A stretch of DNA of 12,277 bases from JAICUY01 sp038250515 (GCA_038250515.1 JBBSCG010000056.1:1-12277), one strand, 5' to 3'; shown: positions 1-7,655, counted from the stretch's first letter. Program-made: numbers and translations. Notes: generated from the letters alone by a model not told the origin.

Positions 1-308
1 AGGGACACCTCGCCGCCAGGCGCGGCCGCTTCGGTCCGTTCGTTGGCTGCGACCGCTATCCGGAATGCAAGTACATCAAGAAGGATGCACAGCCGGCCAG
101 TGAGCGCTTCGGCACCTGCCCGCAGTGCAACCAGGGGACCGTGGTCTCCAAGCGCAGCCGCCGTGGTCGCACCTTCTGGGGGTGTGACCGGTACCCGGAC
201 TGCGATTACTCGACCTGGACGCGGCCAGGCAGCGAGGCGAACGGAGGCGCCCCGAAACGGCGCGGCCGCCGAGCGGTCGCGTCCGCCGACGGCGACGGGC
301 ATGCCTGA
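1..308 (+). CDS. topA: DNA topoisomerase I, C-terminal zinc-ribbon tail (5' truncated by window)
   Basis: The first complete codon is at base 3 and the stop is TGA 306-308. Only the last 101 residues are in the window. The reading contains tandem topoisomerase-type zinc ribbons. The end of one finger shows CDRYPEC (Cys codons at 48 and 66). A full four-cysteine finger follows, CPQC then CDRYPDC (Cys codons at 117, 126, 183, 201), with the GRFGPFVGC and GRTFWGC signatures typical of the type IA topoisomerase C-terminus. These ribbons bind single-stranded DNA and help strand passage when TopA relaxes negative supercoils. The catalytic domains lie upstream of the window. The last 20 or so residues form a basic, disordered tail. 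The stop overlaps the xerC start by 8 bases, so topA and xerC are probably cotranscribed. A topA-xerC neighbourhood is also known in Firmicutes. Confidence 0.93.
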   Translation, partial: GHLAARRGRFGPFVGCDRYPECKYIKKDAQPASERFGTCPQCNQGTVVSKRSRRGRTFWGCDRYPDCDYSTWTRPGSEANGGAPKRRGRRAVASADGDGHA

Positions 309-1239
309 CGCGGCGATCGCCCTGGATCGGTTCCTCGGCCATCTCGCCGCTCGCAACGCCTCGCAGGGCACCATCGTCGAATACCGCCGCCATGCCGGCG
401 AGTTTCTCGCGTTCCTCGGGGACTCCGGCTCCTCGTGGGAGGCGCCGTCGCGCACCACGGTTCGCAGCTACCTGGCTCAGCTCGCCGACCGCGCTCTGTC
501 GCCGTCGGCCGTGGCGGGACGACTGGCCGCGGTGCGCAGCTTCTATCGCCACGCGACGCGCGAGGGCTGGATCACCGCCGATCCTCTGAACGGCGTGCGC
601 AGCCCGAAACGCCCGGGGCGGCTTCCGCGCGTGCTGTCGGCGGCCGACGCCAAACGGCTGGTTGAAGAACCGATGCGTCGACCGCATGGCGGCCCGCGTG
701 ACGCGGCGCTGCAGCTGCGCGACGCGGCGCTGCTCGAGCTGCTGTACGCCACCGGCATGCGCATCAGCGAGCTGGCGGGTCTCTCCATGCCCGGGCTCGA
801 CTTCAAACGACGGCGGCTGCGCGTCGTGGGCAAAGGCAACAAGGAGCGCGAGCTGCTCTTCGGTCGCGCGGCGGCGAATGCCCTCGCCCGGTACCTGCGT
901 GATGGTCGGCCGCAGCTCGTCACCGCGGCCGGGGCCGCCGTCTTCGTCAACGCCTCGGGTCGCCCATTGAGCGCCCGAGGCGCACGAATGGTGGTCGGAA
1001 AATGGGTCACTCGCGTCGGAATCGAAACGGGCGCGTCGCCGCATACGCTGCGTCACTCGTTCGCGACACACCTGCTGGAGGGCGGCGCCGACCTGCGCAG
1101 CGTGCAGGAGCTGCTTGGCCACGCCAGCCTGGCGACGACCCAGATCTACACCCACCTGTCGGATGCCCGAGTCCGTGAGGTGTACCGAGCCGCGCATCCG
1201 CGCGTCGGCCGCCCGGAGGCCGGGTCCCGCCACTCGTGA
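301..1239 (+). CDS. xerC: Tyrosine recombinase XerC
   Basis: This 312-residue protein has the usual length of a Xer recombinase, which resolves chromosome dimers at dif with a partner Xer. The N-terminal SAM-like DNA-binding domain covers about residues 5-90 (TIVEYRRHAGEFLAFL). The catalytic domain covers about 110-300. All expected active-site residues are visible: Arg154 in ATGMRISEL, Lys178 in VGKGNKER, His248 and Arg251 in HTLRHSFATH, His274 in LGHASLATT, and nucleophile Tyr283 in QIYTHL. I chose ATG 301 because it gives the family length and starts just before DRFLGHLAARNAS. The same frame is open back to base 43, but that stretch lies over topA and resembles nothing. It overlaps topA by 8 bases and murJ by 4. 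The xerC rather than xerD name rests on the topA neighbourhood. No dif-like site was seen. Confidence 0.93.
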   Translation: MPDAAIALDRFLGHLAARNASQGTIVEYRRHAGEFLAFLGDSGSSWEAPSRTTVRSYLAQLADRALSPSAVAGRLAAVRSFYRHATREGWITADPLNGVRSPKRPGRLPRVLSAADAKRLVEEPMRRPHGGPRDAALQLRDAALLELLYATGMRISELAGLSMPGLDFKRRRLRVVGKGNKERELLFGRAAANALARYLRDGRPQLVTAAGAAVFVNASGRPLSARGARMVVGKWVTRVGIETGASPHTLRHSFATHLLEGGADLRSVQELLGHASLATTQIYTHLSDARVREVYRAAHPRVGRPEAGSRHS

Positions 1240-2873
1240 CCGAAGCGGGAGACGTCACGCCGGCGGCGCAGCCTCCCGGCGGGCAGCCGGTATCGGCCGG
1301 ACCGAGTGCCGCACGCGTGCTGGTCAACGCCAGCCTGATCCTCACCGTCGCGGCGCTCGCCAGCAGGCTGCTCGGCTGGATCCGGCTGCTGGTCATCGGC
1401 TCGCAGTTCGGCGCGAGCCGCGAGCTGGACGCCTACTTCGCCGCGTTCCGCATCCCCGACGCGATCTTCCAGCTGGTGGTCGCCGGCGCCCTGTCGGCCG
1501 CGCTCATCCCCGTTTTCTCCGGCTATCGCGCCCGCGAGCAGGAGGCGGAGGCGTGGCGCCTGGCGAGCAGCGTGATCAACCTGGTGGTCATCGCCCTGGC
1601 CGCGCTGAGCCTGGTGATGGCCATCTTCGCTCCGTGGCTGGTGCCGATCGTGGCGCCGGGCTTCGACGCGCCGACGACCGAGCTGACGGTGCGCATGACG
1701 CGGGTGATGCTGCTCAGTCCCGTTTTCATCGGTATGGGAGCGGTGGTGAGCGGTATCCTCAACTCGTACGAGCGGTTCGCGATTCCGGCGATTGCGCCGC
1801 TTATCTACAACGTTGCGATCATCGCCGCGGCCATCTTCCTGGCACCGATCATGGGCGTCGAGGGGCTGGCCGTCGGGGTGGCGGTCGGATCGTTGGCCCA
1901 CCTGGTCATCCAACTGCCCAATCTTGGCAGCGTGGGTCAGCGTTACGACCTGACCATTGGGCTCGGCCATCCGGGCGTGCGCAAGGTGGCATGGCTGATG
2001 GGCCCGCGTATGCTGGGCCTGGCCGCCGGGCAGATCAACTTCATCGTCAGCACCGTCCTCGCCAGCGGGCTCCCGGAGGGCAGCATCACGGCCTACAACT
2101 ACGCATTCCAGCTGAGCCAGATTCCGGTCGGGGTACTGGGCGTCAGCGTGGCGGTCGCGCTCTTCCCGACGCTGTCGCGGGACGCCGCGCTGGGCCGGAT
2201 CGGCGAGATTCGACGCCAGGTGGCCGCCAGCCTGCGCATCCTGATCTTCCTGGCGGCGCCACTCACCGCGGTCATGATCGTGCTGGCGCAGCCGCTGGCC
2301 GCAGTCTTTTTTCAGTACGGGCTGTTCGGCGCGCGATCCACCGAGCGGACGGCCTCCGCGCTGGTCTTCTTCAGCATCGGCCTGGGCGGGCATATCGTGG
2401 TCCACGTCCTGACGCGCGCCTTCTATGCCCTGCAGGACACTCGCACGCCGGTGCTCTGGGCGATCATTGCCGTCGCCATCAACGTGCCGCTGATGATGCT
2501 CTTGGTTGGACCGATGGGCGTCGCAGGCCTGGCGCTGTCGCTGTCGATCAGCGCAATCCTCGAGGTGATGGGCCTCGTCTGGGCGCTGCGGCGGCGGATC
2601 GACTCCGTGGAGGAGGCGGCGGTACTGCAGTCTTTGGGTCGCTCGGCGATCGCGGCCGGCGCGGCGGCGCTGCTGATGGTCGGCGGACTCCGCCTCGTCG
2701 AGGACTGGCTGGCGCCCTTCCTGGCCAATGGCCTGGGGCGCCTGATCGTGCTGGTCGGGCTCTCGGCCGCTGGAATCGCCATCTTCGTGCTCGTGGCGGC
2801 CGCGTTGCGCTCGCCCGAGCTGGCGCAGGTCCGCTCGCAGCTGTCGCGGCGTCTGAACCGGAGGTCGGCGTGA
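1236..2873 (+). CDS. murJ: Lipid II flippase MurJ (MviN family)
   Basis: This 545-residue polytopic membrane protein belongs to the MOP superfamily and is predicted to flip lipid II across the cytoplasmic membrane. About 27 Pro/Gly/Ala-rich residues precede the first membrane helix. The family signature follows: SRLLGWIR (Arg44 and Arg50, matching the two essential N-terminal arginines of E. coli MurJ) and ELDAYFAAFRIPDAIF (Asp65). The double arginine that follows in E. coli TM2 is replaced by Phe-Gln, as is common in Gram-positive-type MurJ. A second hallmark, TRAFYALQDTRTPV, is in the C-terminal half, followed by further hydrophobic helices. I expect about 14 in total, but counted them only by eye. 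The start is GTG 1236 in a GTGA overlap with the xerC stop. A GGAGG at 1215-1219 is rather far upstream. Its end overlaps the next gene by 4 bases, and the murE context supports a cell-wall role. Confidence 0.93.
   Translation: MTEAGDVTPAAQPPGGQPVSAGPSAARVLVNASLILTVAALASRLLGWIRLLVIGSQFGASRELDAYFAAFRIPDAIFQLVVAGALSAALIPVFSGYRAREQEAEAWRLASSVINLVVIALAALSLVMAIFAPWLVPIVAPGFDAPTTELTVRMTRVMLLSPVFIGMGAVVSGILNSYERFAIPAIAPLIYNVAIIAAAIFLAPIMGVEGLAVGVAVGSLAHLVIQLPNLGSVGQRYDLTIGLGHPGVRKVAWLMGPRMLGLAAGQINFIVSTVLASGLPEGSITAYNYAFQLSQIPVGVLGVSVAVALFPTLSRDAALGRIGEIRRQVAASLRILIFLAAPLTAVMIVLAQPLAAVFFQYGLFGARSTERTASALVFFSIGLGGHIVVHVLTRAFYALQDTRTPVLWAIIAVAINVPLMMLLVGPMGVAGLALSLSISAILEVMGLVWALRRRIDSVEEAAVLQSLGRSAIAAGAAALLMVGGLRLVEDWLAPFLANGLGRLIVLVGLSAAGIAIFVLVAAALRSPELAQVRSQLSRRLNRRSA
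2860..2865 (+). promoter_or_regulatory. Shine-Dalgarno for the first Fem-type gene
   Basis: GGAGGT lies inside the murJ 3' end, 4 bases before GTG 2870. It supports that GTG as the start, although the same frame stays open far upstream through murJ. Confidence 0.7.
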
Positions 2874-3943
2874 TCCGCGTCAGACCGGCAACCGATGCCG
2901 ATGCGGCCGCGTGGCAGGAACTTCTGGCACGAACCGCTTCCGGCGACTTCCTGCACGACTGGGAGTGGGCTGCAGTGGCCGCCCTCGACGGGCAGCCGCA
3001 GCGGCGCTTCGTCGCCGAGGAGGACGGGCGCATCGTGGCCCTGGCGGCCCCGCAGGTCCGGGCACTGCCGCTCCGTCGCAGCTTCTGGTATCTGCCGCAT
3101 GGCCCGGTGCTCGACTACGAGGATGAGCGCGCCGGTGAACGGCTGCGCGCCATGGCGATCGGGCTGCGAGAGGCCGGCCGTAATGCGCGGGCAGTGGCGG
3201 TGAAGCTCGAGCCGCGCGTCGAGCAGGGGTCGCCCGGCGCTGCTCTCTTCGACCGCACGGCGCTTCGGCCGGACCCGCGCCCGCTGCAGGTGGGCCAGAC
3301 CCGGCTGGTGGAGCTCACCGACGACGAGACGCTGCTCGCGGCGTTCGACAAGGACACTCGCTATGCGGTGCGCAGAGCCGAACGCGAAGGTGTCCGCGTG
3401 CAGGTGATGGCCGACGCGCACGACGACACGACGATCGACCGCCTGCACGAGCTGGTCGTCGAGACGCAGCGCCGGGCCGGTTTCGCGATGCCCAGCCTCG
3501 GCCGTTACCGCCTTGTCTGGCACGCGCTGGCTGCCGCGGGGCGCGCCCGGATCTTCGAGGCGTGGTTCGGGGAGCGGCTGCTTGCCTCGGGCATGCTCGT
3601 GCTCGAGGGCGAGCGCTCCTTCTACCTCTTCGCCGGATCGCTACGTGAGGAGCGCGGTGAGCCGAAGCGCTACGCGACGTACGCGCTGCAGTGGGCGATG
3701 CTGCGGGACGCGCGTTCGCAGGGCGCGAAGGTCCACGATCTGTGGGGCATCGCGCCGCCGGGAGCGGGGCCGGACCACCGCTGGTACGGCGTCGGACTCT
3801 TCAAGAAGGGCTTCGGAGGACGCGAAGTCGTCTGGGCCGGCACCTGGGACGTGGTGGTCAACCCGACGCTCTATCGCCTGCGCACCGCCGCAGGCATGCT
3901 GCGCGGCTGGGTCCCGAGGCTGCGGGTACGAGCGCGCGAATGA
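2870..3943 (+). CDS. FemABX-type peptidoglycan branch aminoacyltransferase (paralogue 1)
   Basis: This 357-residue protein matches the FemA/FemX/MurM family of tRNA-dependent ligases, which transfer an amino acid from aminoacyl-tRNA to the side chain of stem-peptide residue 3. The family has two acetyltransferase-like (GNAT) lobes. Visible marks include FLHDWEWAAV near residues 27-36 in lobe 1, AVKLEPR near 110-116, and the basic helix KDTRYAVRRAEREGV at 161-175. In lobe 2, VHDLWGI (288-294) and FKKGFGGREVVWAG (311-324) match the conserved DLxGI and FKxGFGG blocks. There is no signal peptide, as expected for a cytoplasmic enzyme. The start is GTG 2870, with a GGAGGT at 2860-2865 and a GTGA overlap with murJ. 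The stop overlaps the murE ATG (ATGA). The transferred residue cannot be read from sequence. A general GNAT is less likely because the C-terminal Fem block is complete. Confidence 0.85.
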   Translation: MIRVRPATDADAAAWQELLARTASGDFLHDWEWAAVAALDGQPQRRFVAEEDGRIVALAAPQVRALPLRRSFWYLPHGPVLDYEDERAGERLRAMAIGLREAGRNARAVAVKLEPRVEQGSPGAALFDRTALRPDPRPLQVGQTRLVELTDDETLLAAFDKDTRYAVRRAEREGVRVQVMADAHDDTTIDRLHELVVETQRRAGFAMPSLGRYRLVWHALAAAGRARIFEAWFGERLLASGMLVLEGERSFYLFAGSLREERGEPKRYATYALQWAMLRDARSQGAKVHDLWGIAPPGAGPDHRWYGVGLFKKGFGGREVVWAGTWDVVVNPTLYRLRTAAGMLRGWVPRLRVRARE

Positions 3944-5439
3944 CCGAACGGCGCATGGGCCTCGGCGAGCTCACCGACGCGATTGGCCCCGAGCAGGTGA
4001 TCGGGCTGCCGGTCGGCGAGGTGCGCTCGCTGGCCTATGACTCGCGCAATGTCCAACCCGACACGCTCTTCTTCGCCGTGCCCGGCGTGCACGTCGACGG
4101 TCACCACTTCGCGGTGGGGGCGGTCGAACGCGGCGCGCTGGCCGTGGTCGCCGAACGCGAAATCGCAGGGCTCGGCGCTCCGCAGCTCATCGTCGATAGC
4201 TCTCGCCGCGCGCTGGCCGACGCGGCCGATCAGTGGTTCGGCCGTCCGTCCGAACAGCTCGAGGTGATCGGCATCACCGGGACGGATGGCAAGACCACGA
4301 CGAGCTTCCTCGCCGTCGCGATGCTGCTGGCCGCCGGTCGCCGCCCCGGACTGGTCGGCACCGTTGCGACTCGCGTCGGCAACGTGGAGGCAGCGAACGA
4401 CGATCGCAACACGACGCCCGAGTCACTCGAGTTGCAGGAGCTGCTCGCCGCCATGGTCGCGGCCGGCAACGACAGCGTGGTGCTGGAGGCGACCTCGCAT
4501 GGGCTGGCGCTTGACCGGGTGCGCAACTGCCGTTTCAACGCCGGGATCGTGACGACCGTCAGCAGCGAGCACCTTGAGTTCCATGGAACGCTGGAGGCGT
4601 ATCGCGCCGCCAAAGCGAAGCTGGTCGAGGAGGCGCCGCTATCGATGCTCAACGCTGACGACGCCGCGTACGCCTACTTCCGCGATAGAGCCCGTGGCCG
4701 AGTGGTCACCTACGCGATCGACGCGGCCGCGGACGTCCGTGCCACCGGCGTCGAGGCCGGCCCGCACGGGACGCGCTTCGTCGTGAATGGCCCGCGCTGG
4801 ACCGGAAGCATCTCGTTGCAGCTTCCCGGCTGGTTCAACGTCTACAACGCGCTTGCCGTGCTGGCGCTGGCCGAAGGTCTTGGCCTGCAGCCCGAAACGG
4901 CGGCGCGTGCCGTCAGCGAGCTGCGCGGCGTGCCCGGTCGCATGGAGCGCATCGACGAGGGCCAGTCGTTCGGCGTGGTGGTCGACTACGCGCACACCGC
5001 CGATTCGCTCGACAAGGTGCTCGGCGTCCTGCGGCCGCTCACCGCCGGCCGGCTCATTGCCGTCTTCGGATCGGCGGGGGAGCGGGACCGCACCAAGCGC
5101 CCGGCGATGGGCGCCGTGTCGGCGCGGCTGGCCGACGTCACCATCGTGACCGACGAAGACCCGCGCCTCGAGGACGGCCGTGCCATCAACGAGGAGATCG
5201 CCGAGGGCGCCCGCACTGGCGGCGCTGAGGAGGGCGAGAGCCTGTTCATCATCGACGATCGGCGCGAGGCGATCGGCCACGCCATCGCTCTGGCGCGCGC
5301 GGGCGACATGATCCTGCTTGCCGGCAAGGGCCACGAGCAATGCATCATCTATGGCACCGAGCGTCGCTGGTGGGACGAGCGCGAGGTTGCCCGGCAGGCG
5401 CTCCACGCGGCCGGCTTCAGCGAGGCCGCCGGTGGCTGA
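3940..5439 (+). CDS. murE: UDP-MurNAc-tripeptide synthetase MurE
   Basis: This 499-residue ATP-dependent Mur ligase adds the third residue (a diamino acid) to UDP-MurNAc-L-Ala-D-Glu in the cytoplasm. The N-terminal UDP-binding domain includes YDSR at 33-36. The central domain has the P-loop GTDGKTT at 114-120, EATSHG at 183-188, and YRAAK with Lys225 at the site carbamylated in E. coli MurE. The C-terminal domain has VVDYAHTADS at 347-356, FGSAGERD at 376-383 and AGKGHE at 461-466. The full set identifies MurE rather than MurF or MurD. The specificity loop reads TDEDPRLED (404-412). The DNPR of meso-diaminopimelate enzymes is therefore EDPR here, so the amino acid used is uncertain. ATG 3940 overlaps the upstream Fem stop by 4 bases, and the 3' end overlaps the next Fem gene by 8. 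No murF follows. Confidence 0.93.
   Translation: MTERRMGLGELTDAIGPEQVIGLPVGEVRSLAYDSRNVQPDTLFFAVPGVHVDGHHFAVGAVERGALAVVAEREIAGLGAPQLIVDSSRRALADAADQWFGRPSEQLEVIGITGTDGKTTTSFLAVAMLLAAGRRPGLVGTVATRVGNVEAANDDRNTTPESLELQELLAAMVAAGNDSVVLEATSHGLALDRVRNCRFNAGIVTTVSSEHLEFHGTLEAYRAAKAKLVEEAPLSMLNADDAAYAYFRDRARGRVVTYAIDAAADVRATGVEAGPHGTRFVVNGPRWTGSISLQLPGWFNVYNALAVLALAEGLGLQPETAARAVSELRGVPGRMERIDEGQSFGVVVDYAHTADSLDKVLGVLRPLTAGRLIAVFGSAGERDRTKRPAMGAVSARLADVTIVTDEDPRLEDGRAINEEIAEGARTGGAEEGESLFIIDDRREAIGHAIALARAGDMILLAGKGHEQCIIYGTERRWWDEREVARQALHAAGFSEAAGG
5422..5425 (+). promoter_or_regulatory. Shine-Dalgarno for the second Fem-type gene
   Basis: GAGG lies inside the murE 3' end, 6 bases before GTG 5432. 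It favours that GTG as the true start of the overlapping gene. Confidence 0.55.
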
Positions 5440-6496
5440 GCTTCGCGCCTGGCGCGTGACCGATGCGGACGCTTGGAACGACTTCGTCAGCGGCGCGCCC
5501 TACCGCTCGTTCCCGCAGCTCTGGGAGTGGGGCGAGCTGCGGCGGCCGTTCGGCTGGCGCCCGGAACGGATTGCGGTGGGGGAGTGGCGGGACGCGCCGC
5601 TTGCCGGCGCCCAGGTGCTCATTCGCGACATTCCCCTGCTGGGCCGCCGCCTCGGCTATGCGTCGCGCGGACCCGTCGGCGCGCTCGACGAGGCCCCGGT
5701 CCGCGCCGCCTTGTTCGCCGCGCTGCGCGCCCTCGCACGCCGCGAGCGGATCGCCACGCTGAAGGTGGACCCCGAGGCCACCCCCGAATCAGACTTCGGT
5801 CGGGCGCTGCTCGCGGCGCCGTGGCGTCAGGCCGACAAGGTGCAGCCACCGAAAACGCGGTTGGTGGATTTGTCGCCGAGCGAGGAGGAGCTCCGCGCGC
5901 ATATGGGCCGCAAGCATCGGCAGTACGTCAACAAGGCGGAACGCGCCGGTGTCAGCGTCGAGTGGCTGGACCACAACTCGCAAGGCATCGGACAGGCGCT
6001 GGCGGACTTCTACCGGATCTACACCTTCACCGCGGAGCGTGCCGGATTCGTTGCTCGGGCCCAGCGCTACTACGACCGGGTATGGGAGCTGTTTGCACCT
6101 GTCGGACGTGCCCGCCTTCTGTTCGCCACGCTCGACGGTGAGCGGGTGGCCACGCTCCTGTGCTTCGTGTGCGGAAATCGCGTGGCCGAGGCGTTCGGCG
6201 GCATGACCGATGTCGGGGCCGACTCGCGTGCCAACTACCTCCTGAAGTGGGACGCCATCCGCGGCTCGCGCGAGCGCGGTGCCGCGACGTATGACCTGTG
6301 GGGCCTGGCCACCGGCGGGATCGCGCAGTTCAAGGAGGGATTTGGCGGGCGCCAGGTGGACTATGTCGGTGCGCGCGATTGGCCGCTCGAGCCGGCCGCG
6401 GCCGCCGTGTTGCGCCTGGCGCTGCCCGCGTACGGCGTTGCGCAACGGATGCGCCTGCGGCTGCAGGGCCGACGTCTGGCCGGGAGCGACGACTGA
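5432..6496 (+). CDS. FemABX-type peptidoglycan branch aminoacyltransferase (paralogue 2)
   Basis: This 354-residue protein is a homologue of the upstream Fem protein and the most canonical of the three. Lobe 1 has RSFPQLWEWGELRRPFGWRP (about 25-44), close to the Fem QxxxWG block. YASRGPV (76-82) and TLKVDPEAT (109-117) follow. The basic helix before lobe 2 is GRKHRQYVNKAERAGVSVEW (159-178), with the lysines expected to contact the phosphates of the UDP or lipid precursor. The C-terminal block is TYDLWGLATG (286-295) then QFKEGFGGRQVDYVGARDW (299-317), an almost exact match to the family consensus. The predicted role is addition of a residue to the interpeptide branch from an aminoacyl-tRNA. 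The GTG start overlaps murE by 8 bases, and its stop shares one base with the next ATG (TGATG). It is cytoplasmic, with no signal peptide. The amino-acid and precursor specificity are unknown. Confidence 0.88.
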   Translation: MAELRAWRVTDADAWNDFVSGAPYRSFPQLWEWGELRRPFGWRPERIAVGEWRDAPLAGAQVLIRDIPLLGRRLGYASRGPVGALDEAPVRAALFAALRALARRERIATLKVDPEATPESDFGRALLAAPWRQADKVQPPKTRLVDLSPSEEELRAHMGRKHRQYVNKAERAGVSVEWLDHNSQGIGQALADFYRIYTFTAERAGFVARAQRYYDRVWELFAPVGRARLLFATLDGERVATLLCFVCGNRVAEAFGGMTDVGADSRANYLLKWDAIRGSRERGAATYDLWGLATGGIAQFKEGFGGRQVDYVGARDWPLEPAAAAVLRLALPAYGVAQRMRLRLQGRRLAGSDD

Positions 6497-7557
6497 TGGC
6501 CGGTGCCCGCATCCGCACCGCGAGCAGCGCTGATCGACCGGCCTGGGACGACTTCGTCGCCGCCCGGCCGGAGGCCGATCTACTGCAGTCCTGGGCATGG
6601 GGCGAGTGCTCGGCGCTGGCCGGCGAGCCACCGCTGCGCCTCATCGCCGAGAATTCGGACGGCGCGCTGCGCGCGGTCGCCCAGGTCCTGGTCAGGCCGG
6701 CCGGCTTCGGACGGAGCGTCGCGTACGTTGCGCACGGTCCTGTGTGGGAGCGCGACGCCGCCGACGGCGATGCGCTGCTGGGTGCCCTGCTCGACGCGCT
6801 GCGTGACACTGCCCGAGAGCGGCGGGCCATCGTCGTGAAGCTCGACCCACGGGCCGTGGCCGGGGGTCAGGATGTGGCCAGCCTGCTGCGGCGCTACGGG
6901 CTCAGGCCGGGCAAGGATCTGCAGGCGCCGACCACGCGCGTTGTCGATCTGCTCGACGGCGGTGACGAGCTGATGGCCTCCTGGCACGCCGATGCGCGTC
7001 GCCTCTCACGACGTGCCGAGCGCGAGGACGTCGAGGTGCTGATCGATCGCGCAGGCGACGCGCAGGCGATCGAAGCCTTCCACGAGCTCCTGATGGTCAC
7101 CGCCGACCGATCCGACTTTCGCGCGCGCAGCGAGGAGTTCCTGCAACTGCTGGCCGGTGAATTCGTCGAGCGTGACGGCTGGTACCTGGGCATGGCTTAC
7201 GTCGACGGCCTGCCGTTCGCCGGTATGGCCATGCCGCGCCTTGGCGACCGCGCCTACTACCTGTATGGCGCCTCGCTGCGCGATCCCGCCTACAAGCACA
7301 AGTACGGGCCGTACGCGGTGATGGCCACCCTGCAGCGCGCCCTCGCGGCCGATGGCGTACGCACCCTCGACACGTGGGGCGTCGTGGAGCCCGATGACCC
7401 CGACGCCGACCCTGCCTGGCAGGGCTTCTCCGCCTTCAAGCGCACCTTCGGCGGCACGCCGCTGCGCCACCCCGGGCTATATGACCTGGTGACCGATCCG
7501 TTCTGGTACCGCCTCCGCGACCTGAGGCAGAGCATCCTGGCGCGACTCGGCCGCTGA
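6496..7557 (+). CDS. FemABX-type peptidoglycan branch aminoacyltransferase (paralogue 3, divergent)
   Basis: This 353-residue third Fem-family protein is cytoplasmic. Lobe 1 shows ADLLQSWAWGE (27-37), the best match to the family QSxxWG block of the three. YVAHGPVW (77-84) and VVKLDPRA (113-120) follow. It departs from the pattern in lobe 2. The pre-lobe helix, SWHADARRLSRRAEREDVEV (162-181), has no lysine, although the helix in paralogue 2 has two. The DLWGI block is LDTWGVVEPD (291-300), and the last block is FKRTFGGTPL (314-323) instead of FKxGFGG. The fold is clearly Fem but the substrate may differ. ATG 6496 shares one base with the preceding stop, and a GGAG at 6483-6486 sits 9 bases upstream. 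This is the last gene of the overlapping chain. A 111-base gap to relA follows. Confidence 0.83.
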   Translation: MAGARIRTASSADRPAWDDFVAARPEADLLQSWAWGECSALAGEPPLRLIAENSDGALRAVAQVLVRPAGFGRSVAYVAHGPVWERDAADGDALLGALLDALRDTARERRAIVVKLDPRAVAGGQDVASLLRRYGLRPGKDLQAPTTRVVDLLDGGDELMASWHADARRLSRRAEREDVEVLIDRAGDAQAIEAFHELLMVTADRSDFRARSEEFLQLLAGEFVERDGWYLGMAYVDGLPFAGMAMPRLGDRAYYLYGASLRDPAYKHKYGPYAVMATLQRALAADGVRTLDTWGVVEPDDPDADPAWQGFSAFKRTFGGTPLRHPGLYDLVTDPFWYRLRDLRQSILARLGR

Positions 7558-7574
7558 GGGGCAGCGCACATCGA

Positions 7575-7597
7575 GAGGGCACGGGCACCGCGCCCTC
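7575..7597 (+). terminator. Hairpin after the wall operon, possible U-less terminator
   Basis: GAGGGC (7575-7580) pairs with GCCCTC (7592-7597). After a 1x1 mismatch, CGG (7582-7584) pairs with CCG (7588-7590) around a 3-base loop. It starts 17 bases after the last Fem stop. No T-run follows, so classical intrinsic termination is not supported. It could be a 3'-end stabiliser or a U-less terminator of the kind proposed in GC-rich bacteria. Confidence 0.4.
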
Positions 7598-7615
7598 AGC
7601 GAGGTGCGACAGCCG

Positions 7616-7655
7616 AGCGCGGGCGTGTGCCCGTGACCATCCACACGCCCGTGCT
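7616..7655. repeat. 14-bp inverted repeat spanning the relA promoter
   Basis: Bases 7616-7629 pair with 7642-7655 over 14 positions, 13 of them Watson-Crick and one G-T, with a 12-base spacer. The core arms GGGCGTGTG and CACACGCCC are perfect. The right arm ends on the first base of the relA -10 box and the spacer contains the -35 candidate. If relA is leaderless, this dyad is not in its mRNA. It would then act either as a DNA operator or as the 3' end of the upstream wall transcript. Confidence 0.6.

Noticed and set aside
43..300. Extension of the xerC frame upstream of ATG 301
   Set aside because: The stretch overlays the topA zinc ribbons in another frame, has low-complexity composition, and would make XerC 86 residues too long.
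76..2405. Long minus-strand open frames (for example 76-1233 and 1146-2405)
   Set aside because: They lie opposite xerC and murJ, are Arg/Gly/Ala/His-rich and match no family. Long antisense frames are expected in GC-rich DNA.
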